A program made the position numbers and the translations under genes. A stretch of 64,000 bases of DNA from CAWUFC02 sp963921335 (GTDB lineage Bacteria; Pseudomonadota; Gammaproteobacteria; Pseudomonadales; Halieaceae). The notes under the pieces are model-generated. The model saw only the letters and a program-made list of their open reading frames with translations, had not been told where the DNA came from and searched no databases. This document shows positions 1 to 7,927 of this stretch, one piece after another; position 1 is the stretch's first letter; the number at the start of each line of letters is the position of its first letter. Location: the NCBI GenBank assembly GCA_963921335.3, contig CAWUFC020000002.1, forward strand, positions 1,116,001 through 1,180,000, written 5' to 3'.

Positions 1-1
1 C

Positions 2-1117
2 ACCACCATCGAATTGTTAAAGTTGCTTGGCTGCGAGGTCGAGCGGAGTGGCGACGAACTCACTGTTGCCAGCGCCGGGGTGCACTCGGTGTGCGCGCCC
101 TATGAACTGGTGCGCACCATGCGCGGTTCAATTTTGCTGCTGGGTCCACTGCTGGCGCGATTTGGCGAAGCGGATGTGTCACTGCCCGGCGGCTGTGCCA
201 TTGGCTCGCGTCCGGTCAACGAACACATTACCGGGCTGGAGCGCATGGGCGCTGAAATCCAGATTGACGCCGGTTACATCAAGGCCAAGTGCACACGGCT
301 CAAAGGTGCGCGCATTCCGCTGGATATGCCCTCAGTGACAGCCACTGAAAACCTGATGATGGCAGCTGCGCTGGCAGAGGGTGAAACCGTTATCGAAAAC
401 GCGGCGATGGAACCGGAGGTTGAAGACCTGGGCATCATGCTGCGTGCGATGGGCGCCGAAGTCACGGGGGCAGGCACCAATCAGGTGGTGATTCGCGGTC
501 GCGAACACCTTAGCGGTGCCAGGCATCGGGTGCCGCCGGATCGCATTGAGAGCGGTACCTTCCTGGCTGCCGCTGCCGCCACCCGCGGCGATGTGACTAT
601 TCGCAACACCCAGCCCGCTCACCTCGGTTTTGTGCTCGACAAGCTGGAGGCAACGGGTGTTGAGCTCAGCATGGGGGACGACTGGATTCGCCTGCAATCC
701 AATGGTCGCCGGCCCAAGGCTGTGAGCATTTCCACTGCACCCTATCCCGCTTTTCCCACCGACATGCAGGCCCAGTTTGTAGCGCTGAATGCGCTGGCCA
801 GGGGCACGGCGACGGTGGTGGAGAATATTTTCGAGAACCGATTTATGCACGTGGCCGAGCTGCAGCGCATGGGTGCGGATATCGAGCTACAGGGCCACAC
901 AGCGGTGATCAATGGTCGCGAGCGCCTGCAGGCGGCGCCGGTTATGGCCACCGATCTGAGGGCCTCGGCATCACTGATTATCGCGGCACTGGCAGCCGAC
1001 GGGAAAAGCAGCATCGACCGGGTGTACCACCTGGATCGTGGCTACGCCAATATCGATGAAAAGCTGGCAGCCCTGGGTGCCAATATTCGCCGAGTCGGCG
1101 AAGGATCGGAAGGCTAG
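2..1117 (+). CDS. murA: UDP-N-acetylglucosamine 1-carboxyvinyltransferase, 5' end outside the window
   Basis: MurA transfers enolpyruvate from PEP to UDP-GlcNAc, the first committed step of peptidoglycan synthesis, in the cytosol. The reading frame is open to the left edge, so roughly the first 50 residues of the usual ~420 are missing. The PEP-binding catalytic cysteine lies in SLPGGCAIG, with its TGT codon at 194-196. The family motifs [28 protein letters not shown] and MATDLRAS follow in order and the C-terminus is normal. Its stop codon overlaps that of the convergent gene. In relatives murA lies between ibaG and hisG; here those two are 11 bp apart and murA is more than 12 kb away on the other strand. 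Confidence 0.96.
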   Translation, partial: TTIELLKLLGCEVERSGDELTVASAGVHSVCAPYELVRTMRGSILLLGPLLARFGEADVSLPGGCAIGSRPVNEHITGLERMGAEIQIDAGYIKAKCTRLKGARIPLDMPSVTATENLMMAAALAEGETVIENAAMEPEVEDLGIMLRAMGAEVTGAGTNQVVIRGREHLSGARHRVPPDRIESGTFLAAAAATRGDVTIRNTQPAHLGFVLDKLEATGVELSMGDDWIRLQSNGRRPKAVSISTAPYPAFPTDMQAQFVALNALARGTATVVENIFENRFMHVAELQRMGADIELQGHTAVINGRERLQAAPVMATDLRASASLIIAALAADGKSSIDRVYHLDRGYANIDEKLAALGANIRRVGEGSEG

Positions 1118-1932
1118 AGATCTTCCTGCGCCAGCTTCTCGAAAGAGCCACGCACCAGTACCAGATCAGAAATGGAATCCACGTCTACCGCCGCATTGGC
1201 ATAGGGCAGGATCACCACGCGCAGACGCAGACCTAGCCGTTTACTCAGCTTGGCCAGCGCCTCTTCGAGGGACAACATACCGAAGCGGTAACGCAGCACT
1301 GCCCACCAACCCAGCAGGCCAATCACTATCAGTGGCTTCTTGCGCTGTTGCTCAATCTTGCGCCAGTAGTTGGCCAAACGCCGGCCTTCGGGGGTGAGAA
1401 ACGCGAACAGGTTGCAGCCGCAGAACTCACCGTCGCTGAAGCGCAATACGGTTTTCTTCATCTGCGGATGGGCTTCCTGAACCAGGGCATGGGGCGCCAG
1501 ACCGACAGTCACATCCACATCATCGGCCAGACTCTGGCGACCAAAGGCATCGACAATTTCAGGGGTCAGCAGTGGGTGATCGGCGGTGGTCAGCAGGACC
1601 GGCTGGTTCGGAGGCAGGCTCTGCATGGCTTCATAGGCACTGGTACTAGGGGTGGCCTGGGGTGGATTCCAGTCCACATCACCCTGTTCTACCCATCGCG
1701 CGAGCGGTTTATCGGTAACCAGCTCGTCCTTTTGCGGCCCTGACAACAACACACTTTCCACGACCTGGGAATTCTTCAGGGCGGTGATGACGCGGCGCAC
1801 CATGGGGATGCCATCAATATCAATCAGTGCCTTACAGTCGGCCTCAGAATGATTTATCAGGGAATCTTCCTTGGTCCGGTCGCCAGCCAGCACAATGGCC
1901 GACAAATGATGGGTTTCAGGGTCGAGTAGCAT
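1114..1932 (-). CDS. MobA-like NTP transferase domain protein
   Basis: A 272-residue protein with a GT-A nucleotidyltransferase fold. It starts with LSAIVLAGD, a degenerate form of the LAGGxGxR loop, followed by a lysine in [12 protein letters not shown] and a metal-binding aspartate region [10 protein letters not shown]. Residues ~200-220 form a hydrophobic stretch that could be membrane associated. Such enzymes activate a sugar or other head group as an NDP derivative, but the substrate cannot be read from sequence. It is convergent with murA and lies back to back with the lipid locus, about 0.5 kb away, so a head-group role there is possible but unproven. Confidence 0.7.
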   Translation of the reverse strand: MLLDPETHHLSAIVLAGDRTKEDSLINHSEADCKALIDIDGIPMVRRVITALKNSQVVESVLLSGPQKDELVTDKPLARWVEQGDVDWNPPQATPSTSAYEAMQSLPPNQPVLLTTADHPLLTPEIVDAFGRQSLADDVDVTVGLAPHALVQEAHPQMKKTVLRFSDGEFCGCNLFAFLTPEGRRLANYWRKIEQQRKKPLIVIGLLGWWAVLRYRFGMLSLEEALAKLSKRLGLRLRVVILPYANAAVDVDSISDLVLVRGSFEKLAQEDL

Positions 1933-2280
1933 CGGTGCAGCTCACTCCAGCAAGGGGCCCGCAGGCCGAAAGCGAGGCAGTATAACGGCGCGCCAGCGCA
2001 CGAACAACTGCACCGGGAAATAGCCAGTCAAATCCGGCCATTCTCGGGAAAAATATTTTTCTTTTGAAAACAATGGGATAGAGGAGATAAGAGCGCAGAT
2101 TAACTGCTTCATGCAACACGCTACCATTTTCAAGACGAATGAGCCGCAAAAGACCTCAACAAATTCCCAAAGTTTCTGCGATCTATTGGTATTATTACCT
2201 ATAAGTGTCTGATTTGATTTTGATAATATTTTTTCCGACGGGCACGACAACATAAAACTACACAAAAAACAGCCCGCAAC
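1933..2280. other. AT-rich intergenic region
   Basis: About 350 bases without a convincing gene, lying between divergent transcription units. It is visibly more AT-rich than its flanks, with A/T runs near 2045-2060 and 2200-2235. TATAAG at 2200-2205 and GATAAT at 2222-2227 are possible -10 elements for rightward transcription, but no good -35 hexamer sits at standard spacing. The short reading frames here look like chance. Confidence 0.5.
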
Positions 2281-2412
2281 ACGCTCAGCAGTACCGACGA
2301 CAACGTCACATGAGCGTCAGTACGCAGGTAGGGCACCCGCAGTTGGAAGCGGGCCCAATCACAAACAGGTTGGGACAAGTATACCGGCAAGGCCGGTATT
2401 TTTGATTTTTTT
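2281..2412 (+). ncRNA. Candidate structured leader RNA or small RNA ending in an intrinsic terminator
   Basis: Three hairpins occur in series. The first pairs ACGCTCA (2281-2287) with TGAGCGT (2311-2317) and encloses a nested GACG-ACAA-CGTC hairpin (2296-2307). The second pairs CCCGC (2336-2340) with GCGGG (2349-2353), extended by GGG/CCC across a bulge. The third is the terminator at 2382-2412. No plus-strand gene exists between murA and this point, so the terminator must belong to a leader of the acyl-AMP ligase gene or to a free small RNA. I do not recognise a known riboswitch class. Confidence 0.45.
2382..2412 (+). terminator. Intrinsic terminator or attenuator upstream of the acyl-AMP ligase
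   Basis: A perfect 7-bp stem, TACCGGC (2382-2388) and GCCGGTA (2392-2398), with a 3-nt loop, is followed directly by a tract of 12 T in 14 bases. It lies 37 bases before the chosen start codon of the next gene, which suggests attenuation rather than simple termination. Confidence 0.75.
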
Positions 2413-2449
2413 GACGGGATATTGCGTCAACAAAAGCGGGGAAATAGTT

Positions 2450-4222
2450 TTGCAAGTGAATGCCACTCCAACCAAGCACAACCTGAATTTCCGGGCTGCC
2501 GATTTTGCTACTCTGGCAGACGCACTGGACTACGCAGCGCAAGGTGAAACCGGCGCCAACTTCTACACCGGCCGTGGCAAGCTCGCCACCAGCCTGCCCT
2601 TCAGTGAATTGCGCAGTGACGCGGTCAAACTGGCCCAACAGCTGCTGACCCTGGGCGCAGAAAAAGGCGAGCGGGTCGCCCTGGTCGCGGAAACCACCCC
2701 CGACTTCATGAAGTTCTTCTACGCCTGCCAGTACGCGGGCCTGATTCCTGTAACCCTGCCGGCCACCGTCAAAATGGGCGCGCACAGTATTTACGTCGCG
2801 CAGTTGCGTCGCCTGCTGGAAGCCAGCGATGCCGCAATTGCAGTTGCCTCCGAGGGTTATCTGCCCTATCTGCAGGAAGCCTCCGAAGATCTGACCCTGC
2901 GCATGGCGGACCAGCCCGCTGCATTCTATGACCTGCCAGTAGGTGAGGTTGAGCTGCCCGAATTGGGCAGTGACGATATTTCCTATATCCAGTACACCTC
3001 TGGCAGCACTCGTTTCCCCCGCGGCACGATCATCAAACACCACACGGTGATGGCGAACCTGCAGGGCATTATCAACGACGGCCTGAACATTACTGCCGAT
3101 GATCGTCTGGTGTCCTGGCTGCCCTTCTACCACGATATGGGTCTGGTGGGTTTTGTACTGACCCCGGTTGCCGCACAGATTTCTGTCGATTTTCTCGATA
3201 CCCGTGAATTCGCCATGCGTCCGCGCCAGTGGCTGAACCTGATGACTCAAAGCAAGGCGACGATCTCCTTCGCGCCCTCCTTTGGTTACGACCTGGTTGC
3301 CCGTCGCCTGCGCGAAAAAGACATTGAATTGTATGATCTCAGCAACTGGCGCGTCGCCGGCATTGGCGCCGAGATGATTCGCCCCCAGACGCTGGATCAC
3401 TTCGCCGAAGTGCTGGCCCCCGCCGGCTTTGACGCCCGCGCTTTTACCGCTTGCTACGGCATGGCGGAGTGCACCCTGGGTGTCAGCTTCTCTCCGCTGA
3501 ATGAGACCTACAGCACCCACTATGTGGACAGCGACCATCTTGCAGACCACCACAAGGTTGAGCTGCTGGACGAGTCCGAAAGCACCGGCCGCGGCCGTCA
3601 CTTTGTAAACTGCGGCAAACCCCTGCCCAGCTTCGAGATGGAAATTCGCGATGACGACGGCAACCGCCTGGAAGACTGGCACAGCGGTGTTGTCTACGTG
3701 CGTGGCCCTAGCGTCATGTCCGGTTATTACAATCTGCCGGAAGAAACCAGTGAGGCCCTTTGCGAGGACAACTGGCTGAACACCGGTGACATTGGTTACA
3801 TGGTTGACGGCACGCTGACGATTACCGGCCGCAAAAAAGACCTGATTATCATCCACGGCCGCAACATCTGGCCGCAGGATCTCGAGCACGTGGCTGAGAC
3901 ACAGCCTGAAGTGCGCGTTGGCGACGCCCTGGCCTTCTCTGCACCCAATGCAGACAGTGAGGAAATGTGCGTACTGATGGTTCAGTGTCGTGAAACCGAT
4001 CCCGCCAAGCGCAACAATCTGGTGCGTCGTCTGACGGCTCTGGTTCGCATGGAACTGGGTCTGGATTGCTACGTCGAACTGGCTCCCAATAACTCTCTGC
4101 CGAAAACGTCTTCCGGCAAGCTGTCCCGCGCCAAAGCGCGTCTGGACTTTATTGCCGCTCACGACGATGAGCGCCTCAGCGAGGTTACCGAAGAGGTGAA
4201 GCTGAGGGTTGCTTCAGCCTGA
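2450..4222 (+). CDS. Fatty acyl-AMP ligase (FAAL/FadD32-like)
   Basis: An adenylate-forming enzyme of the FAAL type, which activates a fatty acid as acyl-AMP and usually loads it onto an acyl carrier protein. The P-loop motif YTSGSTRFPRG is at residues ~182-192, followed by LPFYHDMGL, CYGMAECTLG, the LNTGDIGY adenylate-binding motif, GRKKDLIII, and a C-terminal TSSGKLSR with the catalytic lysine. Length (590 residues) suits the family. I chose TTG at 2450 because GGGGAA lies at 2438-2443; an upstream in-frame TTG at 2402 is inside the terminator T-tract and has no ribosome site. GTG at 2456 is an alternative. It heads the lipid locus; no carrier protein gene is visible nearby. Confidence 0.88.
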   Translation: MQVNATPTKHNLNFRAADFATLADALDYAAQGETGANFYTGRGKLATSLPFSELRSDAVKLAQQLLTLGAEKGERVALVAETTPDFMKFFYACQYAGLIPVTLPATVKMGAHSIYVAQLRRLLEASDAAIAVASEGYLPYLQEASEDLTLRMADQPAAFYDLPVGEVELPELGSDDISYIQYTSGSTRFPRGTIIKHHTVMANLQGIINDGLNITADDRLVSWLPFYHDMGLVGFVLTPVAAQISVDFLDTREFAMRPRQWLNLMTQSKATISFAPSFGYDLVARRLREKDIELYDLSNWRVAGIGAEMIRPQTLDHFAEVLAPAGFDARAFTACYGMAECTLGVSFSPLNETYSTHYVDSDHLADHHKVELLDESESTGRGRHFVNCGKPLPSFEMEIRDDDGNRLEDWHSGVVYVRGPSVMSGYYNLPEETSEALCEDNWLNTGDIGYMVDGTLTITGRKKDLIIIHGRNIWPQDLEHVAETQPEVRVGDALAFSAPNADSEEMCVLMVQCRETDPAKRNNLVRRLTALVRMELGLDCYVELAPNNSLPKTSSGKLSRAKARLDFIAAHDDERLSEVTEEVKLRVASA

Positions 4223-4241
4223 TCCCGTGGGCATGTAGTCC

Positions 4242-5171
4242 ATGGCTTCCTCAAACCGAGTTGTTGCCGTAACCGGCGCTACCGGATTTATTGGCCAGGC
4301 ACTTTGTGCGCGACTGCGCCAGTCCGGGTGGACTGTCAAAGCCCTGGTGCGGCAACCGGACAGCGCCGCCAACCTGGCCGACACCGGCGTGGAACTGATC
4401 GAGGGCGATCTGGCCAACACCGGGGCGCTAAAATCTTTGCTTCAGGGTACAAACGCCGTCGTGCACTGCGCTGGTTCTGTTAGAGGTGCCTGTCAGGCAG
4501 ATTTTGATCGCACCAATGTCGAAGGCACAGCCAATCTGCTGGCCGTGCTGAAACAACACAGCCCGGATACCAACATCATTCTGTTGTCTTCCATGGCTGC
4601 CATTGAACCGGGCCTGTCCTGGTACGCCAACAGCAAATTCCGCGCTGAACAGTTGCTCACCGAAAACCCCGGATCGCTGGGCTGGGCTGTACTGCGACCG
4701 GCTGCGGTCTACGGCCCCGGTGACAAGGAAATGGTGCCCATCTTCCAACTGATGGCGCGGGGCATCGCTCCGGTGCCCGGCCAGCCAGAGAATCGGGTCT
4801 GCGTGGTGCACGTGGATGACGTGGTGGCGGCGATACTGGCATTGTTGAAGGCAGACAGGCTGCCCGGCAAGGCCATGAACATTTGTGATGGCCACGAGGG
4901 CGGGTACAACTGGTTTGAGCTGGCAGAGCTCGCCGGCTCGGTCTGGCAGCGCCGTGTGCGTATATTGCGATTGCCGCAATTACTGACCAACCTGGTGGCC
5001 CGCACCAATTTAAGCCTGGCCAGGCTGCTCGGTTATGCCCCCATGCTGACGCCTCCGAAACTACGCGAACTGAGACACAACTGGGTCATCGACAATCGCG
5101 AGCTGGAAGCTGCCTGTGACTGGCGAGCCAGCATTTCACTGGAACAGGGGCTGCGCAATCTGGCGCTTTAG
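4242..5171 (+). CDS. NAD(P)-dependent epimerase/dehydratase (extended SDR)
   Basis: A 309-residue extended short-chain dehydrogenase with the Rossmann motif GATGFIG at residues 12-18, a serine-rich active-site strand LLSSM, and the catalytic YxxxK as YANSK at 128-132. Downstream motifs LRPAAVYGPGD and VVHVDDV are typical of epimerase and 3-oxo-reductase members. It starts 19 bp after the acyl-AMP ligase and is surely cotranscribed. Bacterial ceramide reductases (CerR-type) belong to this broad family, so reduction of a keto-lipid intermediate is plausible. Sequence alone does not exclude a sugar substrate. Confidence 0.8.
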   Translation: MASSNRVVAVTGATGFIGQALCARLRQSGWTVKALVRQPDSAANLADTGVELIEGDLANTGALKSLLQGTNAVVHCAGSVRGACQADFDRTNVEGTANLLAVLKQHSPDTNIILLSSMAAIEPGLSWYANSKFRAEQLLTENPGSLGWAVLRPAAVYGPGDKEMVPIFQLMARGIAPVPGQPENRVCVVHVDDVVAAILALLKADRLPGKAMNICDGHEGGYNWFELAELAGSVWQRRVRILRLPQLLTNLVARTNLSLARLLGYAPMLTPPKLRELRHNWVIDNRELEAACDWRASISLEQGLRNLAL

Positions 5172-5208
5172 GGCATGAGTTTGGCGCCGTGGGCCAGCGT
5201 TGCTGCGG

Positions 5209-5214
5209 TATAAT
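5209..5214 (+). promoter_or_regulatory. Possible internal -10 element for the acyltransferase/hydroxylase genes
   Basis: A perfect TATAAT lies 54 bases before the GTG start at 5268, in the only sizeable gap (96 bp) of the lipid locus. TTGGCG at 5181-5186 is too far away (22 nt) to be a good -35, so the promoter call is tentative. Confidence 0.4.
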
Positions 5215-5267
5215 GGCGGCGACCGAATCCCACGGGATTCAAACAATACAGAGGATCGGAACAGACA

Positions 5268-6233
5268 GTGGCACAGTTCATACTTGGCAATCGACTCGGC
5301 AAAACCGCCGAGAAGCACCAGGGCTTGCAGAAGCTCCTGTGGCGTATTGATTTCGCCATGGTGTGGCTGCTGACCAAACTGTTTGCACTGCTGCCGACAG
5401 ACTTTTCCTCGCGGATGGGCCAGCGACTCGGCACACTGATCGGGCCGCGCCTGAAACGTAAAACAGAAATGTACCGGGAAAATTTCCGACGCGCATTTCC
5501 GGATGCCAGCGACAGTGAGATTGAAGCGCTGATTGTTCGCAGCTGGGGAGAGGCCGGACGCATTCTGGGTGAATACGGCCACCTGCACAAAATTCATGCC
5601 AGCAAGGATCGCGAACGCCTGCATATAGAGACCTGTGAGTTGTTCGACGAATACATGGCCGCGGGTAAGCCGGTCATCATTGCAACTGCACACCAGAGTA
5701 ACTGGGAGATCTCTGCCACCGCCGTGAGTCGGGCCGGGCAGGAATACGCCGCGCTCTACAGTGCTCCGACAAATCCGTTTCTCAACCAGTTGCTGCTGGA
5801 CTCACGCAGGCAGTTGGGCTGTGAGCTGGTTTCCAAGGAGGTCGCAGCAAGAGACATGGTGCGCCACATTAAAGCTGGTCGCAGTGCTGGCCTGATTGTA
5901 GACAGGCGCATCGATGGCGGCCCGGATGTGCCCTTCTTTGGCATCCCCAAACCCACCAGCATGCTGCCGGCCAAACTGGCACTGAAGTTCAACTTGCCGC
6001 TGTTTCCGGTGAGAGTGCAGCGCTTGCGGGATGCCGAGTTCCGCGTACAAATGCTGGAACCGATACAGTCACAAGCCACAGATGAAAATGAACAGGCCCT
6101 GGACATGATGACCCAGCTTCACAGCCTGTTCGAACAATGGATACGGGAAGAGCCGGAGCACTGGTTCTGCTCCAAGCGTATCTGGCCCAAGCAAGCGGCC
6201 AGAAAAGAAGAGGAGAACAATCATGCAGCATGA
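5268..6233 (+). CDS. LpxL/HtrB-family lysophospholipid acyltransferase (copy 1)
   Basis: A 321-residue member of the lipid A biosynthesis acyltransferase family. These membrane-associated enzymes move an acyl chain to a hydroxyl of a lipid acceptor at the inner membrane. The HX4(D/E) dyad is AHQSNWE (H142, E147), and a second conserved block reads DRRIDGGPDVPFFG. A hydrophobic N-terminal segment lies at residues ~28-44. The start is GTG with GAGGA at 5251-5255. The 3' end overlaps the hydroxylase gene by 11 bp, indicating translational coupling. Lipid A late acylation would be the default reading, but the setting with an acyl-AMP ligase and a second paralogue points to a specialised lipid. 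Confidence 0.82.
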   Translation: MAQFILGNRLGKTAEKHQGLQKLLWRIDFAMVWLLTKLFALLPTDFSSRMGQRLGTLIGPRLKRKTEMYRENFRRAFPDASDSEIEALIVRSWGEAGRILGEYGHLHKIHASKDRERLHIETCELFDEYMAAGKPVIIATAHQSNWEISATAVSRAGQEYAALYSAPTNPFLNQLLLDSRRQLGCELVSKEVAARDMVRHIKAGRSAGLIVDRRIDGGPDVPFFGIPKPTSMLPAKLALKFNLPLFPVRVQRLRDAEFRVQMLEPIQSQATDENEQALDMMTQLHSLFEQWIREEPEHWFCSKRIWPKQAARKEEENNHAA

Positions 6234-6840
6234 GGCCAAGCACGAGTCGATTCGACTGTTTGAGAATGATTTTCTGGAAAGCCTGACCCATGTGCACCCT
6301 GTCGTTCCGCTGGTGTTCTGGTCACCGATTGCCGCCTATTTACTGTGGCAATCCGTCTTCGTCGAAAACCTGGCTGCAGGTGGCATCCTGCTTAGCGCAG
6401 TGGCCGCTGCCGTGATCTGGACGTTCACCGAGTATTTCCTGCATCGCTATGCCTTTCACTACCCGGCGCGCAGCAAGGTTGGCAAGTGGATCGTGTTCCT
6501 GTTTCACGGCAATCACCACCATGACCCGAAAGACAAAACCCGACTGGTGATGCCACTGGGTGGATCCATTCCGATTATGGCGGCACTGTACTACCTGTTT
6601 GCACAGCTGGTGCCTGCACCGTGGATCCTGCCGTTCATGGGTTTCTTCATCATCAGCTACCTGGTGTACGACTATATTCACTACGCCACGCACCACTTCC
6701 CGATGAAGAATAAAGTGGCCAAGTACCTCAAGCACTACCACCTCAAACACCACTTTGCCGGTGAAGAGGCCCGTTACGGCGTGAGTTCGCCGATCTGGGA
6801 CTACGTATTTGGCACCATGGGCAGCTCTCGCCAGGGCTAA
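6223..6840 (+). CDS. Fatty acid hydroxylase superfamily protein (FA2H/Scs7-like)
   Basis: A 205-residue di-iron membrane hydroxylase. Histidine clusters stand in family order: HRYAFH (74-79), HGNHHH (95-100), HYATHH (153-158) and HYHLKHH (171-177). Hydrophobic segments flank them at ~27-45, ~52-70 and ~115-150. Spacing and surrounding residues (EYFLHR, DKTRLVMP, WDYVFGT) resemble the catalytic region of eukaryotic fatty acid 2-hydroxylase, which hydroxylates the acyl chain of ceramides, but there is no N-terminal cytochrome b5 domain. It overlaps the preceding acyltransferase and ends 3 bp before the next. It most likely hydroxylates an acyl chain of the product of this locus; exact substrate and position are unknown. 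Confidence 0.85.
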   Translation: MQHEAKHESIRLFENDFLESLTHVHPVVPLVFWSPIAAYLLWQSVFVENLAAGGILLSAVAAAVIWTFTEYFLHRYAFHYPARSKVGKWIVFLFHGNHHHDPKDKTRLVMPLGGSIPIMAALYYLFAQLVPAPWILPFMGFFIISYLVYDYIHYATHHFPMKNKVAKYLKHYHLKHHFAGEEARYGVSSPIWDYVFGTMGSSRQG

Positions 6841-6843
6841 ACC

Positions 6844-7779
6844 ATGGCCGAGTACTACCTGGTTCCCAAGCGCCTGGCGCGAGCGGTGCCAGCGCTGGGC
6901 ACCATTGCCCAAAAGCTGGAAGCCGCGCTACTGCGCAGTTCCTTCTGGTTGCTCGGCCTGCTGTCTCCGGAGCGGGCCGCAGGCCTGACCAAGCGCCTGT
7001 TTTCGCTGCTGGGGCCCTATAGCAACAAGACCAAAGCGGTGCGCCGCAACCTGAAAGTGATTTATCCCGATCACGACGAGCAACAGTTACGCGAGATCAG
7101 CCGTGAGCTGTTCGGCTACCTGGGCGTAGCAGCCGCTGAACTGATCAAGATGGGCCAGATCTGGGACGAACGCGAGCAGCGCATCCGCTTTGATATTGAT
7201 CCTGCAGCGCAGCAACACCTGGACGGTAACAAACCCACTGTCTTTGTCACTGCCCACGTCGGTGCCTGGCAGCTGACCAATTTGATTTCGCTGCATCAGG
7301 GGCTGACCATCACCACGGTCTATGCCGCCGAATCAAATCCCGCCATGCATGAGCTGTTTCTGGGTTTGCGGGATGCCTTTGGCGTCAAGCTGCTACCCTC
7401 TGAGGCTGGCGTGCGGCCGCTGCTGAGGGAACTGAACGACGGCAACAGTATTGGTCTGGCCATGGACACGCGGCTGGACAGTGGCGAACCCATCGAGTTT
7501 TTCGGCCGCCCCGCGCTGACTAATATCACTGCAGCAAGGCTGGCTTTGCGCAGCGGCGCTGCGCTGGTCCCTATCCGCGCGGAGCGAACAGGTGTTGGCA
7601 GGTTCTGCATTCGAGTCCACGCGCCGATTGAAAGCAGTGAGCCTGAAGCCGATATCAACAGCCAGGCCATTTCCATGACCCGCGAGATTAATCGCCATTT
7701 TGAGGACTGGATCAGGGAAACGCCTGAACAGTGGATGTGTCTTAAACGGCGCTGGCCAAAGAACGCTGAATCACAGTAG
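6844..7779 (+). CDS. LpxL/HtrB-family lysophospholipid acyltransferase (copy 2)
   Basis: A 311-residue paralogue of the acyltransferase two genes upstream, with the same fold and blocks (MDTRLDSGEPIEFFG, and a C-terminal PEQWMCLKRRW resembling PEHWFCSKRIW in copy 1). The catalytic dyad reads AHVGAWQ (H138, Q143): the expected acidic residue is glutamine. That change could lower or alter activity, or the acid may come from elsewhere. It is the last gene of the lipid locus and is convergent with zapE. Confidence 0.8.
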   Translation: MAEYYLVPKRLARAVPALGTIAQKLEAALLRSSFWLLGLLSPERAAGLTKRLFSLLGPYSNKTKAVRRNLKVIYPDHDEQQLREISRELFGYLGVAAAELIKMGQIWDEREQRIRFDIDPAAQQHLDGNKPTVFVTAHVGAWQLTNLISLHQGLTITTVYAAESNPAMHELFLGLRDAFGVKLLPSEAGVRPLLRELNDGNSIGLAMDTRLDSGEPIEFFGRPALTNITAARLALRSGAALVPIRAERTGVGRFCIRVHAPIESSEPEADINSQAISMTREINRHFEDWIRETPEQWMCLKRRWPKNAESQ

Positions 7780-7856
7780 ACCTGCGCGTGAACCAAGATC
7801 CCTGAAAATATTCCAGTCGGATGCAAGTCGAGGCAAAAACAGCTGAGAAAGCAGAG

Positions 7857-7872
7857 TGTACACGGCCGTACA
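7857..7872. repeat. Interrupted palindrome in a convergent intergenic gap
   Basis: TGTAC (7857-7861) and GTACA (7868-7872) flank ACGGCC in the 148-bp gap between the last acyltransferase gene and zapE. It could be a short transcript-end hairpin; there is no T-tract. Confidence 0.3.
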
Positions 7873-7927
7873 TGAGTATTTTAAAGCTATTTTTAACGAA
7901 GGATTGCGCCGAGTGGGGCATTTTCAC

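Noticed and set aside
2402..2449. Upstream TTG start for the acyl-AMP ligase
   Set aside because: It lies in the T-tract of an intrinsic terminator and has no ribosome-binding site.
2306..4162. 618-residue minus-strand frame opposite the acyl-AMP ligase
   Set aside because: It mirrors the codon pattern of the ligase, has no ribosome site or recognisable domain, and overlaps a clear gene throughout.
7742..7927. 61-residue minus-strand frame between the acyltransferase and zapE
   Set aside because: It covers an intergenic palindrome and the end of the acyltransferase gene; no ribosome site or domain supports it.
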